Shown here: positions 31,496 to 39,258 of the stretch, in pieces
How the letters are laid out: each line of letters begins with the position of its first letter
Position numbering within the stretch: position 1 is the first letter of the stretch
Source: Pseudomonadota bacterium
Lineage (GTDB): Bacteria; Desulfobacterota; Desulfobacteria; Desulfobacterales; RPRI01
DNA: 39,258 nt
Assembly: GCA_018823005.1 (NCBI GenBank)
Contig: JAHJJB010000177.1
Span: forward strand, 1-39,258
Direction of reading: 5' to 3'
The notes under the pieces: model-generated
Databases searched by the model: none
What the model saw: only the letters and a program-made list of their open reading frames with translations
Told to the model about the DNA's origin: nothing
Translations under genes and position numbers: made by a program

Positions 31496-33064
31496 ATGCA
31501 GGATGACGGATTACCTTCCGAATGCGACGTTATCGTCATAGGAGCAGGCATAGCAGGTCTGACGGCCGCAACCCTCCTTTCGAAATCAGGTCTTAAGGTC
31601 GTGCTGCTGGAAAAGCAGTCAAGACCGGGCGGATACTTCATGGGTTTTAAAAGAAAGGGGTTCACTTTTGACAGTTCCATTCAATGGCTTAACGGGTTCA
31701 ATGAGAGCGGCTTTGCCGGCAGAATATTTGGATACATAGGCCCGGATTTTCCGAAATGCAAAAAATCCGATCGTATCCGCAGATACAAGGGTGAATCCTT
31801 CGACTATCTTCTTACCGGTGATCCTTATGAACTCCGCGATCGGCTTATAAAAGACTATCCCGGCGAGACCGACGGCATAAAAACGTTTTTTGAAGACAGC
31901 AGAAGAATAGGCATTCACTTCGATAAAATAAACTGTTGTCTGCGCGCAAAGGAAACCATGCCGGCCGCTGAAAGATTGATTTTCGGAATCAAAATGCTCC
32001 TGTGGGTTATTCCGGTATGGAAATATTTATGGATTTCGGCTGAAAAAGGGCTGAATAAGTATTTCAAAAATAATGAGATAAAAAAAATATTCTGTGGTGA
32101 AGAAAAGTTCATGTCCATAATTATGCCGATAAGCTGGGTTTTTGTTAAAGACTTTCTATTTCCGCCGGAGGGTGGAGCGGAAAGTTTTATAAAATGGCTG
32201 TCCGGAAAAATTCAAAATTCTTCCTCGCAGATATTTTTAAACAGCTGCGTTAAAGAGGTGCTGGTGAAAAACAAAACGGTTGCCGGAGTATCCCTTTCCG
32301 ATGGCAGGGTTATTCATTCAAAATACATAATTGCGGCCTGCGATGTTGAAACTCTCTATGAGAGGATGCTTCCTGAAGGCGCAGTGCCGGTAAAACTGAT
32401 ACACCGTTTGAGAGAAGCCGATCTGTATTGTTCAAGCTTAACGGTATTTGTAGGTCTTGATTGCGATGCGTCCGCCCTCGGATTACACGAAGAATTGATA
32501 TGCCTGACCATCGATGATATTCCGAGAAAAGATCATACGGCGGGAGATCCATATAAAAGCTCTCTTGTTGTCCAGACTCCTTCAGCAAGAGATAAGTCAC
32601 TTGCCCCTGAAGGAAAATCGACAATGATAATACATTGTTCAGCCCGCTACGATTATGGAAATTTCTGGAAAACGGATAAAAACCGGGAGCGTGGAAAAGA
32701 ATACAGGGAATTCAAGCAAAAATATGCGGATGTCCTGATCGAAAGAGTTGAAAAGGGACTCGGCGTAAACATTAAAAAGCATATTGAATTGCTTGAAATT
32801 GCGACTCCGGTCACATACTGGAGGTATACCGGCAATCGCAACGGAACCACTATGGGAGCAAGACCGACGGACAAAAATATTAAAAACCGGCTTGCCCATT
32901 ACAAAACACCGGTTAAAAATTTATTTCTGGGAGGACACTGGGCTGAATATGGAGGAGGTATGCCGATGGCCGTGAAAGCGGCTTCAAACGCGAGCCTGAT
33001 GATCCTGGAAAAAACAAACAAGGAAGAATTCAAAAAACTGCGGGATGTCATGGATTTCAAATAA
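31496..33064 (+). CDS. CrtI/phytoene-desaturase-like FAD oxidoreductase 2
   Basis: A 522-residue flavoprotein. It has DVIVIGAGIAGLTAATLLSK (GAGIAG at 16-21) and VVLLEKQSRPGGYFMGFKRKG for FAD binding, with FTFDSSIQWLNG as the substrate-side motif. The C-terminal NLFLGGHWAEYGGGMPMAVKAA is typical of carotenoid desaturase/isomerase and RetSat-like enzymes. It belongs to the same superfamily as 2842-4347 but is clearly divergent from it. Its position behind the ATP-driven activator trio is unexpected and links that trio to the polyene locus by context. It may reduce, isomerise or desaturate the polyene chain. A minus-strand PilZ gene converges on it with only 15 bases between. Confidence 0.88.
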   Translation: MQDDGLPSECDVIVIGAGIAGLTAATLLSKSGLKVVLLEKQSRPGGYFMGFKRKGFTFDSSIQWLNGFNESGFAGRIFGYIGPDFPKCKKSDRIRRYKGESFDYLLTGDPYELRDRLIKDYPGETDGIKTFFEDSRRIGIHFDKINCCLRAKETMPAAERLIFGIKMLLWVIPVWKYLWISAEKGLNKYFKNNEIKKIFCGEEKFMSIIMPISWVFVKDFLFPPEGGAESFIKWLSGKIQNSSSQIFLNSCVKEVLVKNKTVAGVSLSDGRVIHSKYIIAACDVETLYERMLPEGAVPVKLIHRLREADLYCSSLTVFVGLDCDASALGLHEELICLTIDDIPRKDHTAGDPYKSSLVVQTPSARDKSLAPEGKSTMIIHCSARYDYGNFWKTDKNRERGKEYREFKQKYADVLIERVEKGLGVNIKKHIELLEIATPVTYWRYTGNRNGTTMGARPTDKNIKNRLAHYKTPVKNLFLGGHWAEYGGGMPMAVKAASNASLMILEKTNKEEFKKLRDVMDFK

Positions 33065-33079
33065 TATAGGAGCTTTAAA

Positions 33080-33574
33080 TCAGATCAGATACTTCTGCAG
33101 GGCTGAATAAGCGTGGAAATCAGGGTTTGTTAAGGATGCTCCGATCTGTACCACCTCTTCAGAATCGATAACCCGCCGGGGAGATATTTTGACGTTGACA
33201 GGCCAATGATAGTCAGGGATGCGGAAGATTACGCTGAACTTATCGTTTTCTTCAGCATTCTCGATTTCCACTTTTGTCCCCTTTGGAATAGACATCCGGA
33301 TTCCACCGAAGGAAATGTCCAGTATAGTCCCCGCAACAAAATCATGACGCTGCCACCGTGGGTCACCGATATAGGCCGGAATACTGACTTCTTTCCGTTC
33401 ATAACGGCGGCGATTCTGAAATACGCCTTCAAGGGACTTATCGTTCTTAAGGTAATGACAGATTATTGTTTCTACTAATGAAGAGACACTCTGGCTTTCT
33501 TTCTCGGCGATCTTCGCCAAGAGGCTTTTGATTTCTGAACTGGTTTGAAAGCAGATGGTATTATCTTTATTCAT
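33080..33574 (-). CDS. PilZ-domain protein with an N-terminal ribbon-helix-helix-like segment
   Basis: A 164-residue protein. The C-terminal PilZ domain has the c-di-GMP contacts RxxxR (Arg56-Arg60 in RRRYERKEV) and D/NxSxxG (Asp86, Ser88, Gly91 in LDISFGGIRM). Both motifs are intact, so binding is likely. The first about 45 residues (ICFQTSSEIKSLLAKIAEKE, then SVSSLVETIICHYL) look like a CopG/Arc ribbon-helix-helix unit: one strand followed by two helices. That would make it a c-di-GMP-responsive DNA-binding protein (inference). The start at 33574 has GGAG nine bases upstream; a longer frame from 33604 lacks one. It is convergent to the CrtI-like gene; targets unknown. Confidence 0.82.
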   Translation of the reverse strand: MNKDNTICFQTSSEIKSLLAKIAEKESQSVSSLVETIICHYLKNDKSLEGVFQNRRRYERKEVSIPAYIGDPRWQRHDFVAGTILDISFGGIRMSIPKGTKVEIENAEENDKFSVIFRIPDYHWPVNVKISPRRVIDSEEVVQIGASLTNPDFHAYSALQKYLI

Positions 33575-34122
33575 CTGTATTACTCCATGGATATCCCTTA
33601 ACACTTTTTATTGAAATAATCAAGAAATTATAACAAGCTCGCAGAAAGAGATGTTTATTTACATCATTAATAAAATAATTGCACGCAATAATCATACCCA
33701 TTATAAACATATTGTCGCCGCAATATTATATTTATCATTATAACACTCTGGTTTTATATTATTTTATATTTATAAATAAGAACTGATCCGTTTCTGCTTA
33801 TTCTTTTTCTTTTTAGAAAATGTAAACAATCCCGACATATTTTTACCCATAAACAGGGCCATAAGCTTTATCCCCTTAAAATCATTGAATTAGAACAAAA
33901 TAACCAAACGTAAAGTAACCCGACACTATTATGTTTCTTTGATTTACTCATAAAAAGTCGCTTTGTAATTTTTTATGAGGTCATTAAGCTTGGAATGTTG
34001 TATAGGTATTGAGGGTCACATCTTGAGAGCTTTGAATAACTCACATTCGTCATGTCAGGGGAAAAATAGAAGGGGCCGGGCGGGGTATGGGTTCGCTGTT
34101 TCGGCTCAATAAGGAGATGGTT
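33575..34122. other. AT-rich intergenic region between divergent genes
   Basis: About 550 bases, very AT-rich from 33650 to 33780, contain no convincing gene. It should hold the promoters of the PilZ gene (leftward) and the thioesterase gene (rightward). A CTCATAAAAA/TTTTTATGAG inverted repeat lies at 33947-33979. A frame upstream of the thioesterase start (34087-34122) has no ribosome binding site. Confidence 0.55.
33947..33979. repeat. AT-rich hairpin, 10-bp perfect inverted repeat
   Basis: CTCATAAAAA at 33947-33956 pairs with TTTTTATGAG at 33970-33979 around a 13-base loop. It could act as a terminator or a dispersed repeat; the related string ACTCATAAAAAGT also occurs at about 18923, just before palindromic repeat copy 1. 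Confidence 0.6.
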
Positions 34123-34578
34123 ATGGAAAATCTGACGGAAGGATACCCGGTAGTCATCGAGATTCCAGTCGCATGGGGAGAGATGGATGCCTTTCAGCAT
34201 GTCAACAACATCGTTTATTTCAGGTATTTTGAATGTGCGCGGATCGCTTACTTTGAAAAGCTGAACCTTCTCGATCTGATGAACAGGACAGGCATAGGGG
34301 TTATTCTTGCCTCCACATCATGCAAATTCAGGATACCCTTGAAATATCCCGACAAAGTCCTTGCCGGGGTGCGTGTAACGAGTATCGAGGAAGACCGGTT
34401 TATCATGAATTATATTGTTGTCAGCACCAAACATGAAAAAATAGCCGCAGAGGGTGATGGCGTATTAGTAGCCTTCAACTACAGGGAGAACAGGAAGACC
34501 TTGATTCTTGAAGAATTGCGGCAGCGTATACAGGATATTGAACCGAAACTGCGGGCGAATCAAAAACAGGCCTTATAG
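34123..34578 (+). CDS. 4HBT/YbgC-type acyl-CoA thioesterase
   Basis: A 151-residue single-hotdog thioesterase. IPVAWGEMDAFQHVNNIVYFRYFECARIAYF (read in shorter blocks) contains the catalytic Asp of the 4HBT family and the following HVNN loop, and SCKFRIPLKYPD continues the fold. It resembles housekeeping acyl-CoA thioesterases more than the cluster thioesterase at 12163, which has ADVMGIAWHGRY. ATG 34123 is used because AAGGAG at 34111-34116 has ideal spacing. It stands alone, convergent with the long membrane protein gene, and is probably not part of the biosynthetic locus. Substrate unknown. Confidence 0.87.
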   Translation: MENLTEGYPVVIEIPVAWGEMDAFQHVNNIVYFRYFECARIAYFEKLNLLDLMNRTGIGVILASTSCKFRIPLKYPDKVLAGVRVTSIEEDRFIMNYIVVSTKHEKIAAEGDGVLVAFNYRENRKTLILEELRQRIQDIEPKLRANQKQAL

Positions 34579-34692
34579 TAAATGTCATAAATCTATTCCG
34601 ACAATCGCTATATTTCCTGCGGTTGAAGTGAAACTTACAGCCCTGAAGCCCGGAAATATAACACCATTGTTGAGTAAAGCAGAATTATTCCT

Positions 34693-37600
34693 TCAGACAA
34701 ACCGTTTCATTTCTTCCAGATATTCCGGATAACGGGACAAGTAAAAGGAAAGCGCACGAGCAAAATCGGGCCCGAGGACACCGTTTATGAACATCTGGCT
34801 TATCTCCTTTTGCCGCAGAAGAGTAGACTGGGAGGTAACCCAGATATGGCGCTCTTCCTCTGATATAGAATTCATGAGTTGATTGATAGCGCTTCGGGCA
34901 CGCGGCTGATACATCCAGAAATAAAGTGCGTCAAGTGCGTGAATACAGATAATTTTTTCCATATCCTGAGCTTCAGCATTGGCTTTTTCCCTGAATTTCT
35001 GGGGATGCCCGAGCAGTTCAAGAGTATTGGTCTCCGGAAACAGAAGCTCTATTTGTGCATATATATCCATCAGGTCCGACAGCTTTTTCCGGTACTCCCT
35101 GAACCGCATCCGTACATTAGCATAACGGTCAGCAGTACCTTCTATGATTCCGGCCATAATGTCCGAGGCTGTCTTGGAAATAATCGCGGCCCACTTCTGA
35201 AGCACGCTGGTTGCAGCCTCTACCCCGTAAGCAGTCATTATCGATCCGGCACTATAATTAAGCAACACGGCAATTGGAATGGACAGAATGGTGCGAAAAA
35301 AGTTGCCGAAAATTGCACTTTTCGGCAACCCGCGGAACGCATTGTGACTCGAGAGATATATCCCATTGGCTAGCGCCATAACCGAAAATAATAGAACCGG
35401 TTGAGTGGCAGTTGTAATATCAAACATCCGGTCCAGGATGACCGTTTTTACAAGATAATCGAGCAACGGAACCGAAAATCCTGTATAAAGCAACGAATCG
35501 GCGGTTCGGTCCCAGTTAACAAAGGCATTCCATCTGAGCAGGGGAGATCGGCGAAAGCCGCCGCCGCCCAGAACCGACTGGAGAACATTGCGGATCCCCG
35601 TGATACCGAACCAGATAAAAGCGCCGAAATAAGCCAGCAGCCACCAGTCCTTGGTAAGAACAAATGTGGTAAATGCCGGAATGAACCCGATAATAACCTT
35701 TAACAGGTTTTTCAAGTGGGAATTAACATAAGTCCAGGGAATGCCCTTCTTTTCGTCTCTGGAAACAGGAGGCTCCAGATACAGATCGTTGGTAATGACC
35801 TTCTCTGTTCCGCCAAGTGTTATGACATTTCCTTTTTGAGTCATGCGGGCGGCATTACCCAGCACTTCCCAATCCTCTTTTTGTGTATAACCCATCCATC
35901 GGATAAAGGGCAGAGTCTCGGCTATATCCAGAAAAGCCTTTCGCACATTATCGCGGGCCATGAATGTGTGCCGTTTACGGACGTGAAGATATATGGGAAT
36001 AATGTCCCTGCCGGTGCCAATATCCTTTCTGATCTGTTTGCGCGCTCTTCGGGGCAGGGTATCAATAACCGCGAGACCCATGCCGTGAGATCGCCTGGAT
36101 CGTCCGGTAGAGTCACTTCCAAGGCGTGCTTTGAGCGGCCTGCTCTTGTACATGATCTGAAGATTGATTATATCGTGGAGTATGGCCGTCAGTTTTTCGA
36201 TCTGTTCTTTTTTTTCAGGAAGATCCCTGGCCGCCACTTTCTGAATGATCTCAAGAATCAATCGCTTCAGCGCTATCGGGCTCTGTTCGTTGATGGCTTC
36301 CTGAAGCTGGCTGATGGCTTGAATATGGTCGGTTATGCCGGCAGCCCAATCCTTGAGGTTAAAGAGTTCCAGCCTTGAGATCCTGCCGTCGCAGTCGTAA
36401 ATCAACTCCAGCACTTCTTCTACTTCAACATTGGACAGGTTAAGCGTAATCCTGTATCCTGACTGCAGGGCAGCCAGACGGTCGAGAAGCTCTGCCGGAG
36501 AGAGCTTCAGTAATTCCGGAACACCGGGATCATCGACGGGTTCTGAAGGATTTGGAATATCGGGGTTGCTTGAAGGTCTGAGGTAGCCGGCAACCAGAGC
36601 TTCCAGATCGAGGCGATTCATTTCTTCGAACCACTTTTCAATCCGGTCCCGTTCGTCAGTGCCGGCAGTGCAATAGGTTGTTCGCAGTTGTTCAGCCTTT
36701 TTCTGCAGTGCATGCAGAATCTTCTGATGAATAAATTTCCCCAGATGCAGCGTCGACTTCTGACCGATGCCGACAAAAGCGAGGAACTCCGTTTCATCCA
36801 TAGGTTTCAGATCGACGTCGTATTCACTCCTCAAGTCTGACAAATGCCTGTGATTGAAGGCTCTGAAAAGTTCCATCACGTAAGCCTGCTGGTAAGCAGA
36901 AACCTTCCTCCCTTCATTCATGAGCCTCACAACCGCCGGCTCCTCAAGAAAGCAGAGAAATGCCTGGGAGTCAGGGAATCCCCTTGGAACCCAGATAAGA
37001 TTTATGTACTTGTTTCGAAACCGGGATGAAAACTCAATTCCGATCCGTACGTCGATATCCATTATCCGGGCAGCTTCAAGAAGTTCGGTCGCAAAACGCG
37101 GTTCGATATAATTGTAGTGGACAACCCTCAAACGTCTGATACCCTTTATCCAGGCATCCATTATAAGGTGTGTGGAAGACTTGCGCCCCTTTGTGTTAGC
37201 GTCATGCACGTGATCGTCAAATGAAACCTGATTCCATTCTTCCGGCATTTCAAGAAGATGATATCGTTTGAGCTGCTTTCGGACAACCCGGGGTTTGCCC
37301 GAGACGGTAATACGGAAATCGTGAGCCAGTTCGAGTTGTTGTCTGTAATTGTCCCTGGTTCGAACGACTTCCTTCATGATTTGCATCAAAATCCGGGCGG
37401 TGTTTTTCGGCATCGGCCCTTCGGCTGTATCAAGAACTTCATCGCGCAAAGAGCGGAGCGCTACAAGACGGTCATCCATTCCTCCGATCTCGAGAGAGGT
37501 CAGCAGATGAACCATTGCATATGCAATCCGCAACCTTTTAGTTTCGGCCATTTCTTTAATGCCATTAGGATGGAAATAGCCTGAATATTGCCTCCGCGTA

Positions 37601-37767
37601 TATTCAAAATCCTGGCCTCTGGAGAAGGCATCGTTGACAATCCGAATCAGCCTGTAATCTCCACGGTCGAAAAGAATGCGGCTGTGCCGAGAAGATGGCT
37701 TAGGTCCGCATATTTTCTCGATTTCTTCTATACGCGATTTATTTATAACGCTCCCGGTTTTACTCAT
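34693..37767 (-). CDS. Large membrane protein with a PHP-like N-terminal domain, function unknown
   Basis: A 1024-residue protein. Residues about 180-260 resemble a PHP metallohydrolase: DDHVHDANTKGRKSSTH (His186, His188), the next strand with VVHYNY (His217), and ARIMDIDVRIGIEFSSRF (Glu245). The rest of the PHP metal set is not obvious, so activity is doubtful. A charged, helix-rich middle (about 340-650) follows, then four or five hydrophobic segments near 688-705, 708-727, 760-780, 788-806 and 822-840, and a soluble tail. Proteins of this size and layout are seen as conserved hypotheticals in Desulfobacterota (recollection, unverified). No strong ribosome binding site precedes ATG 37767. 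A 32-residue Lys-rich gene lies 32 bases upstream and may be co-transcribed. Confidence 0.82.
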   Translation of the reverse strand: MSKTGSVINKSRIEEIEKICGPKPSSRHSRILFDRGDYRLIRIVNDAFSRGQDFEYTRRQYSGYFHPNGIKEMAETKRLRIAYAMVHLLTSLEIGGMDDRLVALRSLRDEVLDTAEGPMPKNTARILMQIMKEVVRTRDNYRQQLELAHDFRITVSGKPRVVRKQLKRYHLLEMPEEWNQVSFDDHVHDANTKGRKSSTHLIMDAWIKGIRRLRVVHYNYIEPRFATELLEAARIMDIDVRIGIEFSSRFRNKYINLIWVPRGFPDSQAFLCFLEEPAVVRLMNEGRKVSAYQQAYVMELFRAFNHRHLSDLRSEYDVDLKPMDETEFLAFVGIGQKSTLHLGKFIHQKILHALQKKAEQLRTTYCTAGTDERDRIEKWFEEMNRLDLEALVAGYLRPSSNPDIPNPSEPVDDPGVPELLKLSPAELLDRLAALQSGYRITLNLSNVEVEEVLELIYDCDGRISRLELFNLKDWAAGITDHIQAISQLQEAINEQSPIALKRLILEIIQKVAARDLPEKKEQIEKLTAILHDIINLQIMYKSRPLKARLGSDSTGRSRRSHGMGLAVIDTLPRRARKQIRKDIGTGRDIIPIYLHVRKRHTFMARDNVRKAFLDIAETLPFIRWMGYTQKEDWEVLGNAARMTQKGNVITLGGTEKVITNDLYLEPPVSRDEKKGIPWTYVNSHLKNLLKVIIGFIPAFTTFVLTKDWWLLAYFGAFIWFGITGIRNVLQSVLGGGGFRRSPLLRWNAFVNWDRTADSLLYTGFSVPLLDYLVKTVILDRMFDITTATQPVLLFSVMALANGIYLSSHNAFRGLPKSAIFGNFFRTILSIPIAVLLNYSAGSIMTAYGVEAATSVLQKWAAIISKTASDIMAGIIEGTADRYANVRMRFREYRKKLSDLMDIYAQIELLFPETNTLELLGHPQKFREKANAEAQDMEKIICIHALDALYFWMYQPRARSAINQLMNSISEEERHIWVTSQSTLLRQKEISQMFINGVLGPDFARALSFYLSRYPEYLEEMKRFV

Positions 37768-37799
37768 AAATATATTGGGTCGATTGCAACTAAAAAATT

Positions 37800-37898
37800 T
37801 TATTTATTCTTCTTATCCCGCTTTTCCTGCTTCTTTTCCTTTAATGATTTGGCCGGCTTCTTTTTGGTGTCTTTTTTAACGTCTTTTGATTTTGACAT
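37800..37898 (-). CDS. Lys-rich 32-residue mini-protein
   Basis: A short frame, MSKSKDVKKDTKKKPAKSLK then EKKQEKRDKKNK, starts at 37898. It has an excellent GGGAGGG ribosome binding site (37905-37911 on the plus strand as CCCTCCC) six bases upstream. About half of the residues are Lys or Arg and it has no hydrophobic segment, so it is probably soluble and nucleic-acid-associated, or a disordered tail-like peptide. It ends 32 bases before the start of the 1024-residue membrane protein and lies downstream of the S1-protein gene on the same strand. No family is recognised. The strong initiation site is the main reason for calling it a gene. Confidence 0.65.
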   Translation of the reverse strand: MSKSKDVKKDTKKKPAKSLKEKKQEKRDKKNK

Positions 37899-37994
37899 AG
37901 GTATCCCTCCCGAATAAAATTATTGCCATTAAAACTCATTATATACTTCCTTGGGTATCACAGTGCATCTGGCGGGTCAATCAGAAACAAGCAT

Positions 37995-38032
37995 CCTGAA
38001 TTCCTGTACAATTGAACTGGCAGGAATTCAGG
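37995..38032 (-). terminator. Strong 12-bp hairpin downstream of the S1-repeat gene
   Basis: CCTGAATTCCTG at 37995-38006 is perfectly complementary to CAGGAATTCAGG at 38021-38032, with a 14-base loop, about 50 bases after the minus-strand stop of the S1 gene. There is no clean T tract, so it could be a terminator, an mRNA-end stabiliser or a regulatory hairpin. Confidence 0.5.
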
Positions 38033-38081
38033 GATGGGAGCACGGAGAGAGGGTATGTTTATGGGCTGAAGAGAGGAGCAT

Positions 38082-39258
38082 CTATTTGTTCTTTTTGGAT
38101 TCCATTGCCAGTTTCAGTTTTTCGGCAAGGTCACTTACGGGTCCAGGAGTTGCTGCCTGTGCAAAACTTTTCCAGGCGCCCTCTTCTTTTGCATCGCCGG
38201 GGGCAAGGGTAATTTTCCGGTCAAGGGGATGGATCTCCTCCACGGTCACGGCAATAGGGTCCCCTGCCTTTAGCTGTTCGATCAATCCGGGCTTTTCGGC
38301 CCCGCTGAATTTCGATTTAGGCAGAAGCCCTGTAATACCGGGAGCAAGTGAAACAAAATAGCCGAATTTTTCTTTTTTTTCCAGGGTCCCGATGATGACC
38401 TGTCCAACACTGAATTTGTCCGACACTTCCAGCCACGGGTCTCCCAGGGCATCCCGGATGCTGAGGGATATACGCCGCCCTTTCGCATCGACTTCCTTTA
38501 TCATAACGGAAACCGTTTCACCCGGTTTTACAACATCTGCCGGGTTGATGACCCTCTTAAGATAGCTCATCTCGCTGATATGGACCAGTCCCTCTATACC
38601 AGGGGCTATTTCCACAAAAACGCCGAAATTCATACACCGGGTGACTTTCCCTCTCACCTTCGTACCCGAATGAAAATTATCTGTCACCTTATCCCAAGGA
38701 TCTGTGTCAACCTGCTTCATGGACAGGGATATTTTTTTCTGATTCTTCTTCTCTCCGTCCGCTACTGCAACAACCTTAACCGAAACCGTGTCATTGGCGC
38801 TCACAACTTCTTCGGTTTTTTCCGCCCTGGACCAGCTCAGTTCAGAAATGTGGACCATGCCTTCGACTCCCGGAATCAACTCGACAAATGCGCCGTAAGG
38901 CATGAGCCTTGTGACCCGGCCCTTAAAAATATCACCTGTTTTTAATGTGCTGAAAAACGCTTCTTTTTCTTTTTCTATAGCCTTGGCAAGAAGTTTCCTG
39001 CGGGAGACAATGATGTTCCTGCCTCCTTCCCCGAACTGGGTGATTAAAAACTCGCAAGTCTGCCCCACATGATCTTCCGGTGTTTCAGTATAGTTGACAT
39101 CAATCTGGCTGATGGGGCAAAAAGCGCGTCTCTGAAGTATCTCCACATGGAAACCGCCTTTGCAGGTTGCGCTTATTTTTCCTTCAACGGGAATCGCATT
39201 TTCAAATGCTTCTTTCAGAAGTTCAAGCCCTCCGATACCTGAGATCGCTCTTGAAAGG
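38082..39258 (-). CDS. S1-repeat RNA-binding protein (ribosomal protein S1-like), C-terminal part; runs off right edge
   Basis: The frame is open from the window edge to the stop at 38082 (391 residues visible). It continues upstream of the apparent start at 39146, since [20 protein letters not shown] precedes it in frame. Four S1 motifs are visible. These are [18 protein letters not shown] ending in [28 protein letters not shown] with [30 protein letters not shown] with [10 protein letters not shown], and a more degenerate [19 protein letters not shown] with GLLPKSKF. This is the layout of ribosomal protein S1 or a paralogous S1-domain RNA-binding protein in translation. The tail ends in a charged [12 protein letters not shown]. 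The true N-terminus lies outside, so which of the two it is cannot be decided. Confidence 0.92.
   Translation of the reverse strand, partial: LSRAISGIGGLELLKEAFENAIPVEGKISATCKGGFHVEILQRRAFCPISQIDVNYTETPEDHVGQTCEFLITQFGEGGRNIIVSRRKLLAKAIEKEKEAFFSTLKTGDIFKGRVTRLMPYGAFVELIPGVEGMVHISELSWSRAEKTEEVVSANDTVSVKVVAVADGEKKNQKKISLSMKQVDTDPWDKVTDNFHSGTKVRGKVTRCMNFGVFVEIAPGIEGLVHISEMSYLKRVINPADVVKPGETVSVMIKEVDAKGRRISLSIRDALGDPWLEVSDKFSVGQVIIGTLEKKEKFGYFVSLAPGITGLLPKSKFSGAEKPGLIEQLKAGDPIAVTVEEIHPLDRKITLAPGDAKEEGAWKSFAQAATPGPVSDLAEKLKLAMESKKNK

Noticed and set aside
33206-33478. Plus-strand 90-codon frame opposite the PilZ gene
   Set aside because: Shadow of the PilZ coding strand, whose motifs are clear.
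34879-36378. Several long plus-strand frames opposite the 1024-residue membrane protein
   Set aside because: Low-complexity, family-less translations explained by the antisense of a long real gene.

Overview
The window reads as chromosomal DNA of moderate GC from a Gram-negative, probably anaerobic bacterium. The best guess is a sulfate-reducer-type Desulfobacterota lineage. The reasons are the 2-hydroxyacyl-CoA dehydratase activator family genes, several cobalamin-type radical SAM proteins, outer-membrane export genes (LolA-like, RND/MMPL, DUF3261 lipoprotein) and large conserved proteins of deltaproteobacterial character. This assignment is inference from gene content only; no rRNA or tRNA gene was seen.

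Layout. 1-393 (-) is the N-terminal part of an EamA/DMT permease that runs off the left edge. 394-2016 is a scrappy accessory stretch with an ORF6N-domain gene between imperfect inverted repeats and the C-terminal scrap of a spermidine-synthase-like gene. 2017-28131 (+) is a long, tightly packed biosynthetic locus. 28229-33064 (+) is a second transcription unit behind a good sigma70-type promoter. It holds three 2-hydroxyacyl-CoA dehydratase activator-family genes (COG3580, COG3581 and COG1924 types) and a CrtI-like oxidoreductase. 33080-39258 holds housekeeping or regulatory genes: a PilZ protein with a putative DNA-binding N-terminus (-), a 4HBT thioesterase (+), a 1024-residue membrane protein with a PHP-like domain (-), a 32-residue Lys-rich mini-protein (-), and the C-terminal part of an S1-repeat protein (-) that runs off the right edge.

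The central locus looks like a relative of aryl-polyene (APE) type II polyketide/fatty-acid clusters. It encodes a FabG-like reductase, three ketosynthases with intact Cys-His-His, two catalytically degenerate KS-like partners, three acyl carrier proteins, a FabZ/ApeI-like dehydratase, an ApeP-like hotdog domain, a 4HBT thioesterase, a PlsC-like and an LpxL-like acyltransferase, a GT2 glycosyltransferase, an acyl-AMP ligase, and the LolA/MMPL/DUF3261 export trio. Added to this core are enzymes not expected in a plain APE cluster: three B12-binding-type radical SAM proteins, two CrtI-like FAD enzymes, another FAD oxidoreductase, an HxxxD condensation-like acyltransferase, and the nearby ATP-driven activator trio. 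This combination recalls the loci proposed for ladderane lipid synthesis in anammox bacteria. The product here cannot be read from sequence. A plausible reading is a polyene-like chain that is built on ACPs, modified by radical and flavin chemistry, attached to a lipid or sugar, and moved to the outer membrane.

Notable oddities: a degenerate radical SAM/SPASM half fused to a dehydratase domain; an in-frame TAA inside the third radical SAM gene; a 220-bp element with 36-bp terminal inverted repeats inside the operon; a pair of ~90-bp palindromic repeats bracketing an ACP-KS gene pair; and a 24-bp perfect tandem duplication inside the exporter gene.
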